Below, piece after piece: positions 40,737 to 49,560 of a stretch of 64,000 nucleotides of DNA; position 1 is the first letter of the stretch, and each line of letters begins with the position of its first letter. Position numbers and translations under genes: made by a program. The notes beneath the pieces are model-generated. The model was not told where the DNA came from. It ran no database searches and was given only the letters and a program-made list of their open reading frames with translations. This stretch comes from JANQIO01 sp965601975 (GTDB lineage: Bacteria; Pseudomonadota; Gammaproteobacteria; Pseudomonadales; Halieaceae), in assembly GCA_965601975.1 (NCBI GenBank), contig OZ271856.1, positions 4,739,919-4,803,918 on the forward strand. Reading direction: 5' to 3'.

Positions 40737-42623
40737 ATGAGCAAATATACCGCTGAAGATATCGAGGTCCTGACCGGCCTCGAGCCCGTGCGCAAACGCC
40801 CGGGCATGTACACCGACACCACCCGACCCAATCACCTCGCCCAGGAAGTGATCGACAACAGCGTCGACGAGGCGCTGGCGGGCCATGCCTCCGAGGTCTC
40901 CGTTACCCTGCACAAGAACGGTTCGATCACGGTAACCGATAACGGCCGCGGCATGCCTGTCGATATGCACCCCGAGCAGAAGAAGCCCGGTGTGGAGGTC
41001 ATCCTCACCACGCTGCATGCCGGCGGCAAGTTTTCCAGCAAGAACTACCAGTTTTCCGGCGGCCTCCACGGCGTCGGCGTGTCGGTGGTAAATGCGCTGT
41101 CGACCGAACTGGAGGTAACAATCCGCCGCGGCGGCAAGGTCTACCATATGGCCTTCGCCGGGGGTGAGACCTCCTCTGCCCTGGAGGTGATCGACAGCTG
41201 CGGCCAGCGCAACACCGGCACCACGGTGACCTTTACTCCGGATGCCCAGTACTTTGATTCGGTCAATTTCTCCGTGCCCCGTCTCAAGCACGTGCTGCGT
41301 GCCAAGGCGGTTCTGTGCCCGAAGCTGCGGGTCAAGTTCAAGGACGAGGGCAAGAAGGAATCCGAGGAGTGGTACTACGAGGACGGCCTCACCGACTACC
41401 TGGCCGATGCCACCATCGACTTTCCCGTCATCCCCGAGGAGCCCTTTGTCGGCAGCTTCGCCGGCAGCAACGAGGCGGTGGACTGGGCCGTGCAGTGGCT
41501 GCCGGAAGGCGGCGATGTTGTCGCCGAAAGCTATGTGAACCTGATTCCCACCGCCCAGGGCGGCACCCATGTGAACGGCCTGCGCACGGGCCTGCTGGAC
41601 GCCATGCGTGACTTTTGCGAGCTGCGCAGCCTGCTGCCGCGAGGCGTCAAGCTGACGCCGGATGATATATGGGACCGCTGCGCCTACGTGCTGTCCTCCA
41701 AGCTGGAAGACCCGCAGTTCTCAGGGCAGACCAAGGAGCGACTGTCCTCCCGCGAAGCCGCGGCCTTTGTCTCCGGGGTCGCCAAGGACGCCTTCAGCCT
41801 GTGGCTGAACCAGCACACCGGCGAGGCGGAAAAGCTGGCCGAGATGTGCATCTCCAACGCCCAGAGCCGCCTGCGCAGCGCCAAGAAAGTGGAGCGAAAG
41901 CGGGTGTCGGCGGGACCGGCGCTACCCGGCAAGCTGGCGGACTGCTCGGGGCAGGATCCGGAGCGCGCTGAGCTGTTCCTGGTGGAGGGAGACTCCGCCG
42001 GCGGCTCAGCCAAGCAGGCCCGCGATCGGGAGTACCAGGCCATCCTGCCCCTGCGCGGCAAGATCCTGAATACCTGGGAGGTGGACTCCCAGGAGATTCT
42101 CGCCTCGCAGGAGGTGCACAATATCTCCGTGGCCCTGGGGATAGACCCCGCCAGCGACGACCTCTCGGGACTGCGCTACAACAAGGTCTGCATCCTCGCC
42201 GATGCGGACTCCGACGGCCTGCATATCGCCACGCTGATCTGCGCCCTGTTTGTTCGCCACTTCAAGCCGCTGGTGCAGGCGGGGCATGTGTATGTCGCCA
42301 TGCCGCCCCTGTACCGGATCGACGTTGGCAAGGAAGTGTTTTACGCCCTGGACGAGGGCGAGAAGCAGGGGGTGCTGGACCGCATCGAAGCGGAGAAGAT
42401 CCGCGGCAAGGTCAACGTACAGCGCTTCAAGGGCCTGGGTGAGATGAACCCCATGCAGCTGCGCGAGACCACCATGGATCCGGACACCCGCCGCCTGGTG
42501 CGGCTGGTGCTGGACGCCGGTGACGGCACCAACCGCATGCTCGACATGTTGCTGGCCAAGAAACGCTCCAGCGACCGCAAGGCCTGGCTCGAGAAGAAAG
42601 GCGACCTGGCGGAAGTCTTGTAA
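40737..42623 (+). CDS. parE: DNA topoisomerase IV subunit B
   Basis: ATPase subunit of topoisomerase IV, which unlinks daughter chromosomes; 628 residues. The ATG at 40737 is preferred over a TTG three bases earlier. GHKL ATPase motifs: EVIDNSVDEALAG, VTDNGRGMPVDMH and LHGVGVSVVNALS (about 25-120). The TOPRIM metal-binding part is AELFLVEGDSAGGSAKQARD (about 415-430) with ILADADSDGLHIATLI later, and QRFKGLGEMNPMQL is near the end. The short length and absence of the gyrase-specific insertion fit ParE rather than GyrB. parC is not in the window. Confidence 0.97.
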   Translation: MSKYTAEDIEVLTGLEPVRKRPGMYTDTTRPNHLAQEVIDNSVDEALAGHASEVSVTLHKNGSITVTDNGRGMPVDMHPEQKKPGVEVILTTLHAGGKFSSKNYQFSGGLHGVGVSVVNALSTELEVTIRRGGKVYHMAFAGGETSSALEVIDSCGQRNTGTTVTFTPDAQYFDSVNFSVPRLKHVLRAKAVLCPKLRVKFKDEGKKESEEWYYEDGLTDYLADATIDFPVIPEEPFVGSFAGSNEAVDWAVQWLPEGGDVVAESYVNLIPTAQGGTHVNGLRTGLLDAMRDFCELRSLLPRGVKLTPDDIWDRCAYVLSSKLEDPQFSGQTKERLSSREAAAFVSGVAKDAFSLWLNQHTGEAEKLAEMCISNAQSRLRSAKKVERKRVSAGPALPGKLADCSGQDPERAELFLVEGDSAGGSAKQARDREYQAILPLRGKILNTWEVDSQEILASQEVHNISVALGIDPASDDLSGLRYNKVCILADADSDGLHIATLICALFVRHFKPLVQAGHVYVAMPPLYRIDVGKEVFYALDEGEKQGVLDRIEAEKIRGKVNVQRFKGLGEMNPMQLRETTMDPDTRRLVRLVLDAGDGTNRMLDMLLAKKRSSDRKAWLEKKGDLAEVL

Positions 42624-42624
42624 G

Positions 42625-42641
42625 GGGGCCTATTCAGCCCC
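42625..42641. other. Hairpin at the convergent parE/DUF4156 junction
   Basis: GGGGC (42625-42629) and GCCCC (42637-42641) can pair around CTATTCA. It lies in the 6-base gap and the last codons of the opposing gene. There is no T-run, so it is at best a weak bidirectional stop signal. Confidence 0.4.
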
Positions 42642-42944
42642 GCAGCGATAGATACTGAAGCGCTGCTCACCGTTCTCTGAAATCTCCGTCTCGGCGACGA
42701 TGGTGTCGCCGCCCATGTTCGCCGCTGCATTGCGGGCCAGGGTTTGCAGTTCCGTGGCGACCTTCTTGCTGCTGCGGTCGATAGACGCGATATCAGCCTT
42801 CGTGGTCGAGCTGGTTGTGCCAAGGCGCTTGCAGGTTTCCGGCACAGAGGACACCTGGGTGACCGCCTGGCCCCCCTCGGTGAGTTCAACCCAGGTACAG
42901 GCCTTGAGCAGGGTCAGCGTCAGCAGGGTGGCAATCAGTCGCAT
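42630..42944 (-). CDS. DUF4156 family lipoprotein
   Basis: A 104-residue predicted lipoprotein. The ATG at 42944 begins the signal MRLIATLLTLTLLKACTW with the lipid-attachment cysteine at residue 16 (lipobox LKAC, the lysine at -2 being unusual). The mature part contains ITxR-free but family-typical segments such as LGTTSSTTKADIASIDRSS and TLARNAAANMGGDTIVAETE, recognised in DUF4156 (RcsF-like fold is possible). A cysteine near the end (IYRCGAE) may pair with another. Function unknown. Convergent with parE. Confidence 0.85.
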   Translation of the reverse strand: MRLIATLLTLTLLKACTWVELTEGGQAVTQVSSVPETCKRLGTTSSTTKADIASIDRSSKKVATELQTLARNAAANMGGDTIVAETEISENGEQRFSIYRCGAE

Positions 42945-43017
42945 GGTGGTTGGCTCCGGGTGTGAACAGCCTGACATGTAGCACGGGCGGTGATCCCGGA
43001 CAAGCGCCGGGGCGCCC

Positions 43018-44214
43018 TCAGGCTTCATCTGCGAGTACGATCTGGTTCCGGCCGTTGGCCTTGGCGTGGTAGAGCGCGCGGTCCGCGGCGCGGATCAGGG
43101 CGCTGGCGTCGTACTGCTTGATGTGCTCGCTGCTGGCGATGCCGATGCTGACGGTAACCGTGCGCTGGGTGGCGTGGGGTCCCTGGCGGATATGCAGTGC
43201 CTCCACCGCGTGGCGCGCCTCCTCGCCCAGCCGCTCCGCGTCCTCCAGCGAGCAGTCGTACCAGACCATGATGAACTCCTCACCGCCGTAGCGCCCGGCC
43301 TTATCCAGCGGGCGGCGTATGGAGCCCTGCAGCGCATTGGCGATGTCACGCAGGCACAAATCTCCCTGCACGTGCCCGTAGTGATCGTTGTATTCCTTGA
43401 AATGGTCCACGTCCGCCATGGCCACCGCCAGGTGCACCCCGTCCCGTTTGGCCTGGCTGCAGACCTTGTCCAGGTCCAGGGCGAACGCCCTGCGGTTCAA
43501 CAGGCCCGTGAGACTGTCGAACAGCGCCATCTCGCTCAGCAGCTGGCGGCTCAGGTAGTTCTCGCGGCTGGTGTATTCCAGGAAGTAGGCGCCCACCAGC
43601 CCCAGCATGTTGAAGGCCACAATCATGAAGCAGTTGAAGCCCAGGTTCGGCAGCGGGTAGGAGAACATCAGCTGCGACACGGGGTAGGCAATGCTGATGA
43701 TGGCGCCGGTCAGGGCCGCGTGGAAAAAACGCAGGCCGGCCAGGAAATAGCAGAACGACAGGATGATCAGCTGGGCGCTGACCGGCGAATAGGCCTCGGC
43801 CTGGTTGATGATGCCGTGCATGATGGGTGTCGTGACACCGAACACCCCCAGCACCATCATCACGCAAACTTCCACAATGCGGTTGTGCCCGAGGTAGATC
43901 GGCACCGCCAGGGCAATCAGGGCCACCACCTGGATCAGGCGCGGCAGCCCAAGGGCCTGGAACAGTTCCGGTGGCAGCCGCGTGTAGTCGGCCACCGCGA
44001 ACATCAGCGTCAGCAGGATGGCAAAGGGAATCACCCGGCGCAGCTGGCCGGGATTGTTCTCCAGGTAGTACTCCCGAAAACTCGATTCCAGCTCCGGGAT
44101 GAAGTGCAGGGAGCGGAACCCCAGGGCGAACTGCGTGGAATACAGCGAGCGGTCTTCCCTGAGTATTTCGGTGACGGTCGACTCTGCCGACGCGACATCA
44201 CGGGTATCCTGCAC
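43018..44214 (-). CDS. Membrane-bound diguanylate cyclase (GGDEF protein)
   Basis: Makes the second messenger c-di-GMP. 398 residues: a cytosolic N-terminal stretch (1-60), about five or six transmembrane helices (62-205) and a GGDEF domain with DSLTGLLNRRAF and the active-site GGEEF at residues 310-314 (RYGGEEFIMV). The product-inhibition site RxxD is present as RPLD exactly five residues before GGEEF, so the enzyme is probably active and feedback-inhibited. No EAL or sensor domain is attached; the membrane part may be the sensor. It could drive biofilm-type control of the giant adhesin, but this is speculation. Confidence 0.95.
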   Translation of the reverse strand: MQDTRDVASAESTVTEILREDRSLYSTQFALGFRSLHFIPELESSFREYYLENNPGQLRRVIPFAILLTLMFAVADYTRLPPELFQALGLPRLIQVVALIALAVPIYLGHNRIVEVCVMMVLGVFGVTTPIMHGIINQAEAYSPVSAQLIILSFCYFLAGLRFFHAALTGAIISIAYPVSQLMFSYPLPNLGFNCFMIVAFNMLGLVGAYFLEYTSRENYLSRQLLSEMALFDSLTGLLNRRAFALDLDKVCSQAKRDGVHLAVAMADVDHFKEYNDHYGHVQGDLCLRDIANALQGSIRRPLDKAGRYGGEEFIMVWYDCSLEDAERLGEEARHAVEALHIRQGPHATQRTVTVSIGIASSEHIKQYDASALIRAADRALYHAKANGRNQIVLADEA

Positions 44215-44247
44215 CTGCTCCTCCGCTGGCGCCCTGACCCGGATATA

Positions 44248-46503
44248 TTACAGGGTTTTGTAAAATTCGCGCACGCCCGGGTCGTCCGGCATCAATTCGA
44301 CCAGCCTGGCGCCGTAGCGGCGGGCGTCTTCATCGCGGCCGGCGGTTTTGGAATACGTGGCCAGGGCCAGCAGCAGGTCCGGGTTGTCGGGCGCTTCCCG
44401 CACCAGGTCACGCAGTACGTCGAGTGCCGCTTCGGTACGGCCCGCGTCCTGCAGCGCGACGCCGTACACATAGCGATGGCGGATTCCCTGGGTTTCGAGC
44501 CCGGCGGCCCGCTCCAGGTAGACCAGCGACTCCGCCTTGTTGCCGCTGCGCGTCTCCAGCAGTCCCAGCGCGTGCCAGACGGCGCCCGCCTCGGGTTCGA
44601 GGCGGCCGGCCTCCTGCAACAGCGGCCTGCCCGCGTCATCGCGGCCCTGCAGCCGGTACAGGTCCGCCAGGTTGAGATAGGCGGCCAGCAGCCGCGGGTT
44701 CAGTTCCATGGCATTGCGGTAGGCCTGCTCGGCGGGCTCGTACAAGCGCCGACCGACCAGGAATACCCCCATTTCCATGAGCCCCTCGGGGGTGTCGGCC
44801 TGCTGCCCGAGAATGTGCAGGTACTCTTCAAACAGGGCATTCAGCTGGGCGGCGTCGCCGGCCCCGATCTGTTCCAGCGGCACCTCTGACAGCATGCGGG
44901 CCACTTCCGTTCGCACGGCGGTATTGTCGTCCTCGATAAAGCGCGACAGCAGGACATAGCGATGCTGGATCGGCAGCATGCCGACACTGCCGGCGGCGCT
45001 CCAGCGCAGCAGCGGGTCGTCGCTCTGCAGCAGCTGCATGGCGGCTTCCAGGGCTTCGCGATTGCTGAAAACACCCAGTTCCTGCATGGCGGTGGCACGC
45101 CAGATCGCGGGCGCTGAGCCGTCCTGCGCAATCTTCACCAGGCCGGGTACGGCGCGGCCGTCGCCGCTGCGGGCCAGGGCCATGATGCGGGCGGGGTGGG
45201 TGCTGGTATCGGTAAAGCGGACGCCCCAGTCGCGCAGGCGGTCCACCGCCCACTGGTCGTCGCGATCGCTGTGACAGCCCGTGCAGGCATTGGGGGTGCC
45301 GATGACCAGGCTCAGGTCGGGGCGCGGCACGCGCATGCTGTGGTCCCGACGGGGGTCCACCACCATGTAGTTGCGCGCCGGCATATGGCAGTCCACGCAG
45401 GCGGACCCCGCGCCGCCCTCGACGTGGCGATGATGTTTCGCACTGTCGTAGACCGCCGGTTTGTGGCACTGGGCGCAGACGCCGTTGCCGGGGGCGCGAA
45501 GGGCATTGCTGTGCGGCTCGTGGCAGTTCGAGCAGACGACGCCGGCCTGGTACATCTTGCTCTGGCGGAAGGAGCCGTAGACATAGACCTCGTCGAGAAT
45601 CTGCCCGTCGGCGTGGTACAGCGGGTCCCTGAGCAGGGCGGGCCGATGGGTGTCCAGCAGGTCCTGGCCGTAGTGATAGTCTCCGATGGTACCGCGGCGT
45701 GCGTGGCAGCGACCGCAGTTCTCCACCTGCAGCGAGTGAGGCAGCGGCGTGGTGCGCCTGGCCACATCCTGGCCCTCCGGCCAGGCCCAGCCGCCCCGCT
45801 CCGCCAGCGACAGGGGGAAGCCACCGTTGTCGGTATTCGCCAGGGTGTCGGCCCGGGCTGCAGCCACATGGCGTTCGCCGGGCCCGTGGCAGGCCTCGCA
45901 GGCCACGTTGATTTCAGACCAGGTCGTGCGGTACTCACGGCCCGCGGGATCGTAGTTCTTTTCCAGGTGGGTACTGTGGCATTCCGCACACTGCAGGTTC
46001 CAGTTCTGGTAGGGGCCGGTCCAGTGCAGCGGGTCTTCGGCCGTGACTGCCTGGTCCGGGTACAGGTGGAACCAGCGCTGGCCGCCCTCCGCAGCAGGCC
46101 TGCTGTCCCAGGCGATACCCAGGGTCTGCAGGCGGCCGCCCGGGAATTCGACCAGGTACTGCTGCAGCGGGTAGACGCCAAACACGTAGGCGATGCGGAA
46201 GGCCTCCAGCTCGCCCTTCGCATTGTCGGTTTCCACCCAGAACTCCTCGCCCTTGCGGAAAAATCGCGAGTTGACGCCGGCGTAGCTGAAGCCCGCGTTC
46301 TCGAAATTGCCCAGAACCGTCGCCGGGCTGACTTCCTGCATGGCGAGGTCGTGGTGAGAGTCTTTCCACAGCGCGTACTCGTCGCTGTGACAGTCGAGAC
46401 AGGCGTCGGCCCCGACCCAGCCGGCGCTGTCCTTGCGTGCAGGCGGACTGGCCTGGAGGGTCTGGGCGAAAAGGGCGCAGCTTAGGAGTACGGCGAGACG
46501 CAT
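44248..46503 (-). CDS. Octahaem cytochrome c with HEAT-like and TPR repeats
   Basis: A 751-residue periplasmic protein with signal peptide (first 18 residues). Eight CxxCH haem sites occur: CLDCH (about 36), CAECH, CEACH, CGRCH, CSNCH, CAQCH, CVDCH and CTGCH (about 410). Conserved trailing segments such as CHMPARNYMVVDPRRDHS are seen in multihaem cytochromes fused to TPRs. Residues about 425-550 form HEAT-like helices (ALARSGDGRAVPGLVKIA, NREALEAAMQLL) and 555-750 form at least five TPR units (LYEPAEQAYRNAMELNPRL and following). It probably carries electrons in a complex; substrate unknown. It is 65 bp downstream of the agmatinase-like gene. Confidence 0.92.
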   Translation of the reverse strand: MRLAVLLSCALFAQTLQASPPARKDSAGWVGADACLDCHSDEYALWKDSHHDLAMQEVSPATVLGNFENAGFSYAGVNSRFFRKGEEFWVETDNAKGELEAFRIAYVFGVYPLQQYLVEFPGGRLQTLGIAWDSRPAAEGGQRWFHLYPDQAVTAEDPLHWTGPYQNWNLQCAECHSTHLEKNYDPAGREYRTTWSEINVACEACHGPGERHVAAARADTLANTDNGGFPLSLAERGGWAWPEGQDVARRTTPLPHSLQVENCGRCHARRGTIGDYHYGQDLLDTHRPALLRDPLYHADGQILDEVYVYGSFRQSKMYQAGVVCSNCHEPHSNALRAPGNGVCAQCHKPAVYDSAKHHRHVEGGAGSACVDCHMPARNYMVVDPRRDHSMRVPRPDLSLVIGTPNACTGCHSDRDDQWAVDRLRDWGVRFTDTSTHPARIMALARSGDGRAVPGLVKIAQDGSAPAIWRATAMQELGVFSNREALEAAMQLLQSDDPLLRWSAAGSVGMLPIQHRYVLLSRFIEDDNTAVRTEVARMLSEVPLEQIGAGDAAQLNALFEEYLHILGQQADTPEGLMEMGVFLVGRRLYEPAEQAYRNAMELNPRLLAAYLNLADLYRLQGRDDAGRPLLQEAGRLEPEAGAVWHALGLLETRSGNKAESLVYLERAAGLETQGIRHRYVYGVALQDAGRTEAALDVLRDLVREAPDNPDLLLALATYSKTAGRDEDARRYGARLVELMPDDPGVREFYKTL

Positions 46504-46568
46504 CGTGTCTTCTTGTTGGGCGTTCAGCGGAAACGGTACAGGATGGCCGTGAATCCGCCAACCGCCGT

Positions 46569-47501
46569 TCAGTCGGGTTGCCGGGCGCTCGCCAGCAGGT
46601 AGAGGAATTCCAGTCCCAGGGTGGCGGCTGCCAGGGCCGTCACCTGGCTGGAGTCATAGGCGGGCGCCACCTCCACCAGGTCCATGCCCACCAGCTCCAG
46701 CCCGGCCAGGCCGCGCAGGATGGCCAATGCCTGGTTGCTGCTCAGGCCGCCCGCCACCGGTGTTCCCGTGCCCGGTGCGTAGGCCGGGTCCAGGCAGTCG
46801 ATATCGAAGGAGACATAGGCCGGACCTTCGCCGACCCGTTCGCGGATCATGGCGCTGACCTCCGCGGCCGGCAGGGCGCAGGCCTGGTCGGCGTCGATAA
46901 CCTGGAAGGGATGCTCCGACCGGTCGTACCAGGTGCGAATGCCGATCTGCACAGAGCGCGCGTCGTCCAGCAGGCCCTCACGGCGGGCGTGGTGAAACAT
47001 GGCGCCGTGATCGTAGATCCAGCCGTCCTCGTCCGTATCGGTGTGGGCGTCGAAATGTATCAGCGCCAGCTTGCCGTAGCGCTTCGCATGCCGGCGCAGC
47101 AGCGGCAACGCCACGTAGTGGTCGCCGCCCAGGCTCAGCAGTCGCTTGCCGCCGTCGATGATTTCGCCGGCGCGGCGCTCGCACTCGGCGACAAAGGCCT
47201 CGTGGTCGCCCTGGTAGAAGCTCACATCGCCACAGTCCACCGCTTTCAGATGATCGGCGAGCTTGAACGACCAGGGCCAGCGCGCCTCTTCCCAGCGCAG
47301 GTTGGCAGAGGCCTGGCGTATGGCGGTCGGTCCGGAGCGGGTGCCGGGGCGCCCTGAGGTCGCCAGGTCATAGGGCAGGCCGAGTACGGCGACGTCCGCG
47401 TCGCTGGCTTTGATGTCGTCACACAGGGGCAGGCTCATGAAGCTGTACAGATTCGCGTACATGTTGCCGGCGTCAGTGGCACCGGGTAGCTGTCGGTCCA
47501 T
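46569..47501 (-). CDS. speB: Agmatinase/ureohydrolase family enzyme
   Basis: Arginase-superfamily enzyme (310 residues), most like agmatinase, which makes putrescine and urea from agmatine. Manganese ligands are visible in SLGGDHYVALPLL, LIHFDAHTDTDEDG and VSFDIDCLDPAYAPGTGTP. The ATG at 47501 follows the upstream SRPBCC stop by one base; the longer in-frame start at 47567 is inside that gene. Related enzymes act on other guanidino compounds, so speB is a best guess. It forms a unit with the SRPBCC gene. Confidence 0.88.
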   Translation of the reverse strand: MDRQLPGATDAGNMYANLYSFMSLPLCDDIKASDADVAVLGLPYDLATSGRPGTRSGPTAIRQASANLRWEEARWPWSFKLADHLKAVDCGDVSFYQGDHEAFVAECERRAGEIIDGGKRLLSLGGDHYVALPLLRRHAKRYGKLALIHFDAHTDTDEDGWIYDHGAMFHHARREGLLDDARSVQIGIRTWYDRSEHPFQVIDADQACALPAAEVSAMIRERVGEGPAYVSFDIDCLDPAYAPGTGTPVAGGLSSNQALAILRGLAGLELVGMDLVEVAPAYDSSQVTALAAATLGLEFLYLLASARQPD

Positions 47502-47502
47502 G

Positions 47503-47940
47503 TCAGGATGCCTGCTGTTCGGTGAGGAAGGTCTCGACCATGTTGAGCAGCAGCTCGTAGGTGCCACACATCATGGCCTCCAGTTCCTCACTGGATACCG
47601 AGTCGTCCGTGGGCGTGCACTGGCAGGACCAGTGGGCGCGGCAATTGCCTGCGTCCAGCGCCTCGATGCGGGCACTGGCCAGGTAGTCGGTCACCGGCAG
47701 GGGAATGCCCCGCGGGATGCTGTAGGAAAAACTCATGCTGGCCGGGTCCTGGCTTTCCAGCACCTCGTCGATGGGGTCCATGCCGTCCATGTGCAGGCGC
47801 CGGGTCATGCCGATGCCCTCGCCGATGTGCTCCACCCGCTTCACGCCCGGTGCCCACTGCATGTTGCCGAAGTCCTCCAGCAGTGCCCAGACCCGTTCAG
47901 CGGGAAATGCCAGCTCACGCTGGTAGTCGATGCGAACCAT
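47503..47940 (-). CDS. SRPBCC family protein (polyketide cyclase/START-like fold)
   Basis: A 145-residue protein starting MVRIDYQRELAFPAERVWALL, the standard first strand and helix of the SRPBCC fold, with EDFGNMQWAPGVKRVEHIG and, at the end, a long helix (TYELLLNMVETFLTEQ). These proteins have a hydrophobic ligand pocket and diverse roles. No catalytic function can be named. Next to it on the same strand is an agmatinase-like gene, separated by one base, suggesting coupled translation. Confidence 0.88.
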   Translation of the reverse strand: MVRIDYQRELAFPAERVWALLEDFGNMQWAPGVKRVEHIGEGIGMTRRLHMDGMDPIDEVLESQDPASMSFSYSIPRGIPLPVTDYLASARIEALDAGNCRAHWSCQCTPTDDSVSSEELEAMMCGTYELLLNMVETFLTEQQAS

Positions 47941-48049
47941 GCCGTCCTCCGCGGTCGATGACAGCGGAATTATAGGTCAGGGGAATGGGGTCGACATCGG
48001 CGCTAAGTATTTTTCAGCACCGGGTACAGTGGCCGCACCATGTCCGGGG

Positions 48050-49531
48050 CTAAACGTTTTGTGGAGCTTTGCTCACAGCCCCGGCGGAGGCGATGCGGCG
48101 CCTGTACCCCTCCAGCTCCCGCTTCAGGGTGGGCGCCAGCAGGTACAGGCCCAGGATATTGGGCAGGGCAATGAGGAACACCATGGCGTCGGAAAAATCG
48201 AGCACCGCGCCGAGCTCCATGGTGCAGCCCAATGCGCCGAAAGCACAGAATACGAACTTGAACACATTCTCCTTCGCGGCGCCCTCGCCCACCAGGTAGG
48301 TCCAGCCCTTGAGGCCGTAGTAGGACCAGGAAATCATGGTCGAGAAGGCAAACAGCACGGCGATCAACGACAGCGGCAGCGGCGACCAGGACAGCGTACT
48401 GGCGAAGGCGCTGGAGGTCAGCTCGACCCCCTGAACGCCGCCTTCGGACAGTCCCGGGTGGTAGATGGTGGTGAGAATAACCAGCGCCGTCAGCGTGCAG
48501 ATCACCACCGTGTCGATGAAGGGCTCCATCAGGCCCACGAAGCCCTCGGTTGAGGGCTCGTCGGTGCGTACCGCGGAGTGGGCAATGGCGGCGCTGCCGA
48601 TGCCGGCCTCGTTGGAAAACACCGCGCGCTGGAAGCCCAGGATCATTACCCCGACAAAGCCGCCGACCATGGCCTCCGGTGCAAAGGCCTGGGTGAAGAT
48701 CGCCGAGATCGCCCAGGGCAGGCGCTCGGCGTTCAGCGTGATGACCAGCAGTCCCATGGCGATATAGGTGATGGCCATGAACGGCACCAGGCGACTGGTG
48801 ACGCGGGCGATGCTGCGCAGTCCGCCGATGATGACGGCCGCGACCGTCACCGCGATGACCAGCCCGAACAGCCAGCCGCGCCCGGCCATGGCGCCGTCCT
48901 CACCGCCGGTGATGAACAGCACCTGGTTGAAGGCCTGGTTGGACTGGAACATGTTGCCGATCCCCAGGCAGCCGATGACGATGGCCAGCGCGTAGAAGCC
49001 CCCCAGGGATTTTCCCAGCCGGTCGAAGCCGCGCTCGCGCAGGCTCTGCTCCAGGTAGTACATCGGTCCGCCCGAGACGGTGCCGTCGGGATTGATGCGC
49101 CGGTACTTCACCCCGGCGATGCACTCGGCCAGCTTGGTGGACATGCCCAGGAAGCCCGCCATGATCAGCCAGAACGTGGCGCCGGGCCCGCCCAGGCTGA
49201 TGACCACGGCGACCCCGCCGATATTGCCGATGCCGACGGTGCCGGACACCGCTGTTGCCAGGGCCTGGAAATGGCTGACTTCGCCGCGGTGCTCCGGGTG
49301 TGCGTACTCGCCCCGTAGCAGGCGGATGGCATGGCCGAAACCGCGCACATTGATGAAGCCAAAGTAGACGGTGAAGAACGTCGCGGCGGCCACCAGCCAG
49401 GCGACGATCAGCGGCAGCTCGGCGCCGCCGACGCTGACACTGTAGAAAATGAAACCGGACAGCGCCTCCGCCAGCGGCGCCACGGCAGCATTGATGATCG
49501 CGTCGATACTGCCGCTGTTTTCATTTACCAT
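48050..49531 (-). CDS. Sodium:alanine symporter family (AGCS) transporter
   Basis: Second AGCS carrier of the window, 493 residues, about ten to eleven helices. Signatures: TAVSGTVGIGNIGGVAVVIS (about 95), LGGPGATFWLIMAGFLGM, QRAVFSNEAGIGSAAIAHS (about 295) and MISWSYYGLKGWTYLVG (about 410). It differs from the copy at 17744-19126 by a longer N-terminus and clearly diverged sequence, so the two are old paralogues with probably different substrates or regulation. No Lrp gene is adjacent here. It is divergent from the amidotransferase gene, 29 bp apart. Confidence 0.95.
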   Translation of the reverse strand: MVNENSGSIDAIINAAVAPLAEALSGFIFYSVSVGGAELPLIVAWLVAAATFFTVYFGFINVRGFGHAIRLLRGEYAHPEHRGEVSHFQALATAVSGTVGIGNIGGVAVVISLGGPGATFWLIMAGFLGMSTKLAECIAGVKYRRINPDGTVSGGPMYYLEQSLRERGFDRLGKSLGGFYALAIVIGCLGIGNMFQSNQAFNQVLFITGGEDGAMAGRGWLFGLVIAVTVAAVIIGGLRSIARVTSRLVPFMAITYIAMGLLVITLNAERLPWAISAIFTQAFAPEAMVGGFVGVMILGFQRAVFSNEAGIGSAAIAHSAVRTDEPSTEGFVGLMEPFIDTVVICTLTALVILTTIYHPGLSEGGVQGVELTSSAFASTLSWSPLPLSLIAVLFAFSTMISWSYYGLKGWTYLVGEGAAKENVFKFVFCAFGALGCTMELGAVLDFSDAMVFLIALPNILGLYLLAPTLKRELEGYRRRIASAGAVSKAPQNV

Positions 49532-49560
49532 GCCGCATTCTACCCAGAGGCCGTAAGTCG

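Noticed and set aside
43066..44889. 607-codon forward open frame across the cyclase and octahaem genes
   Set aside because: It spans two unrelated genes on the other strand and has no coherent domain, so it is not a gene.
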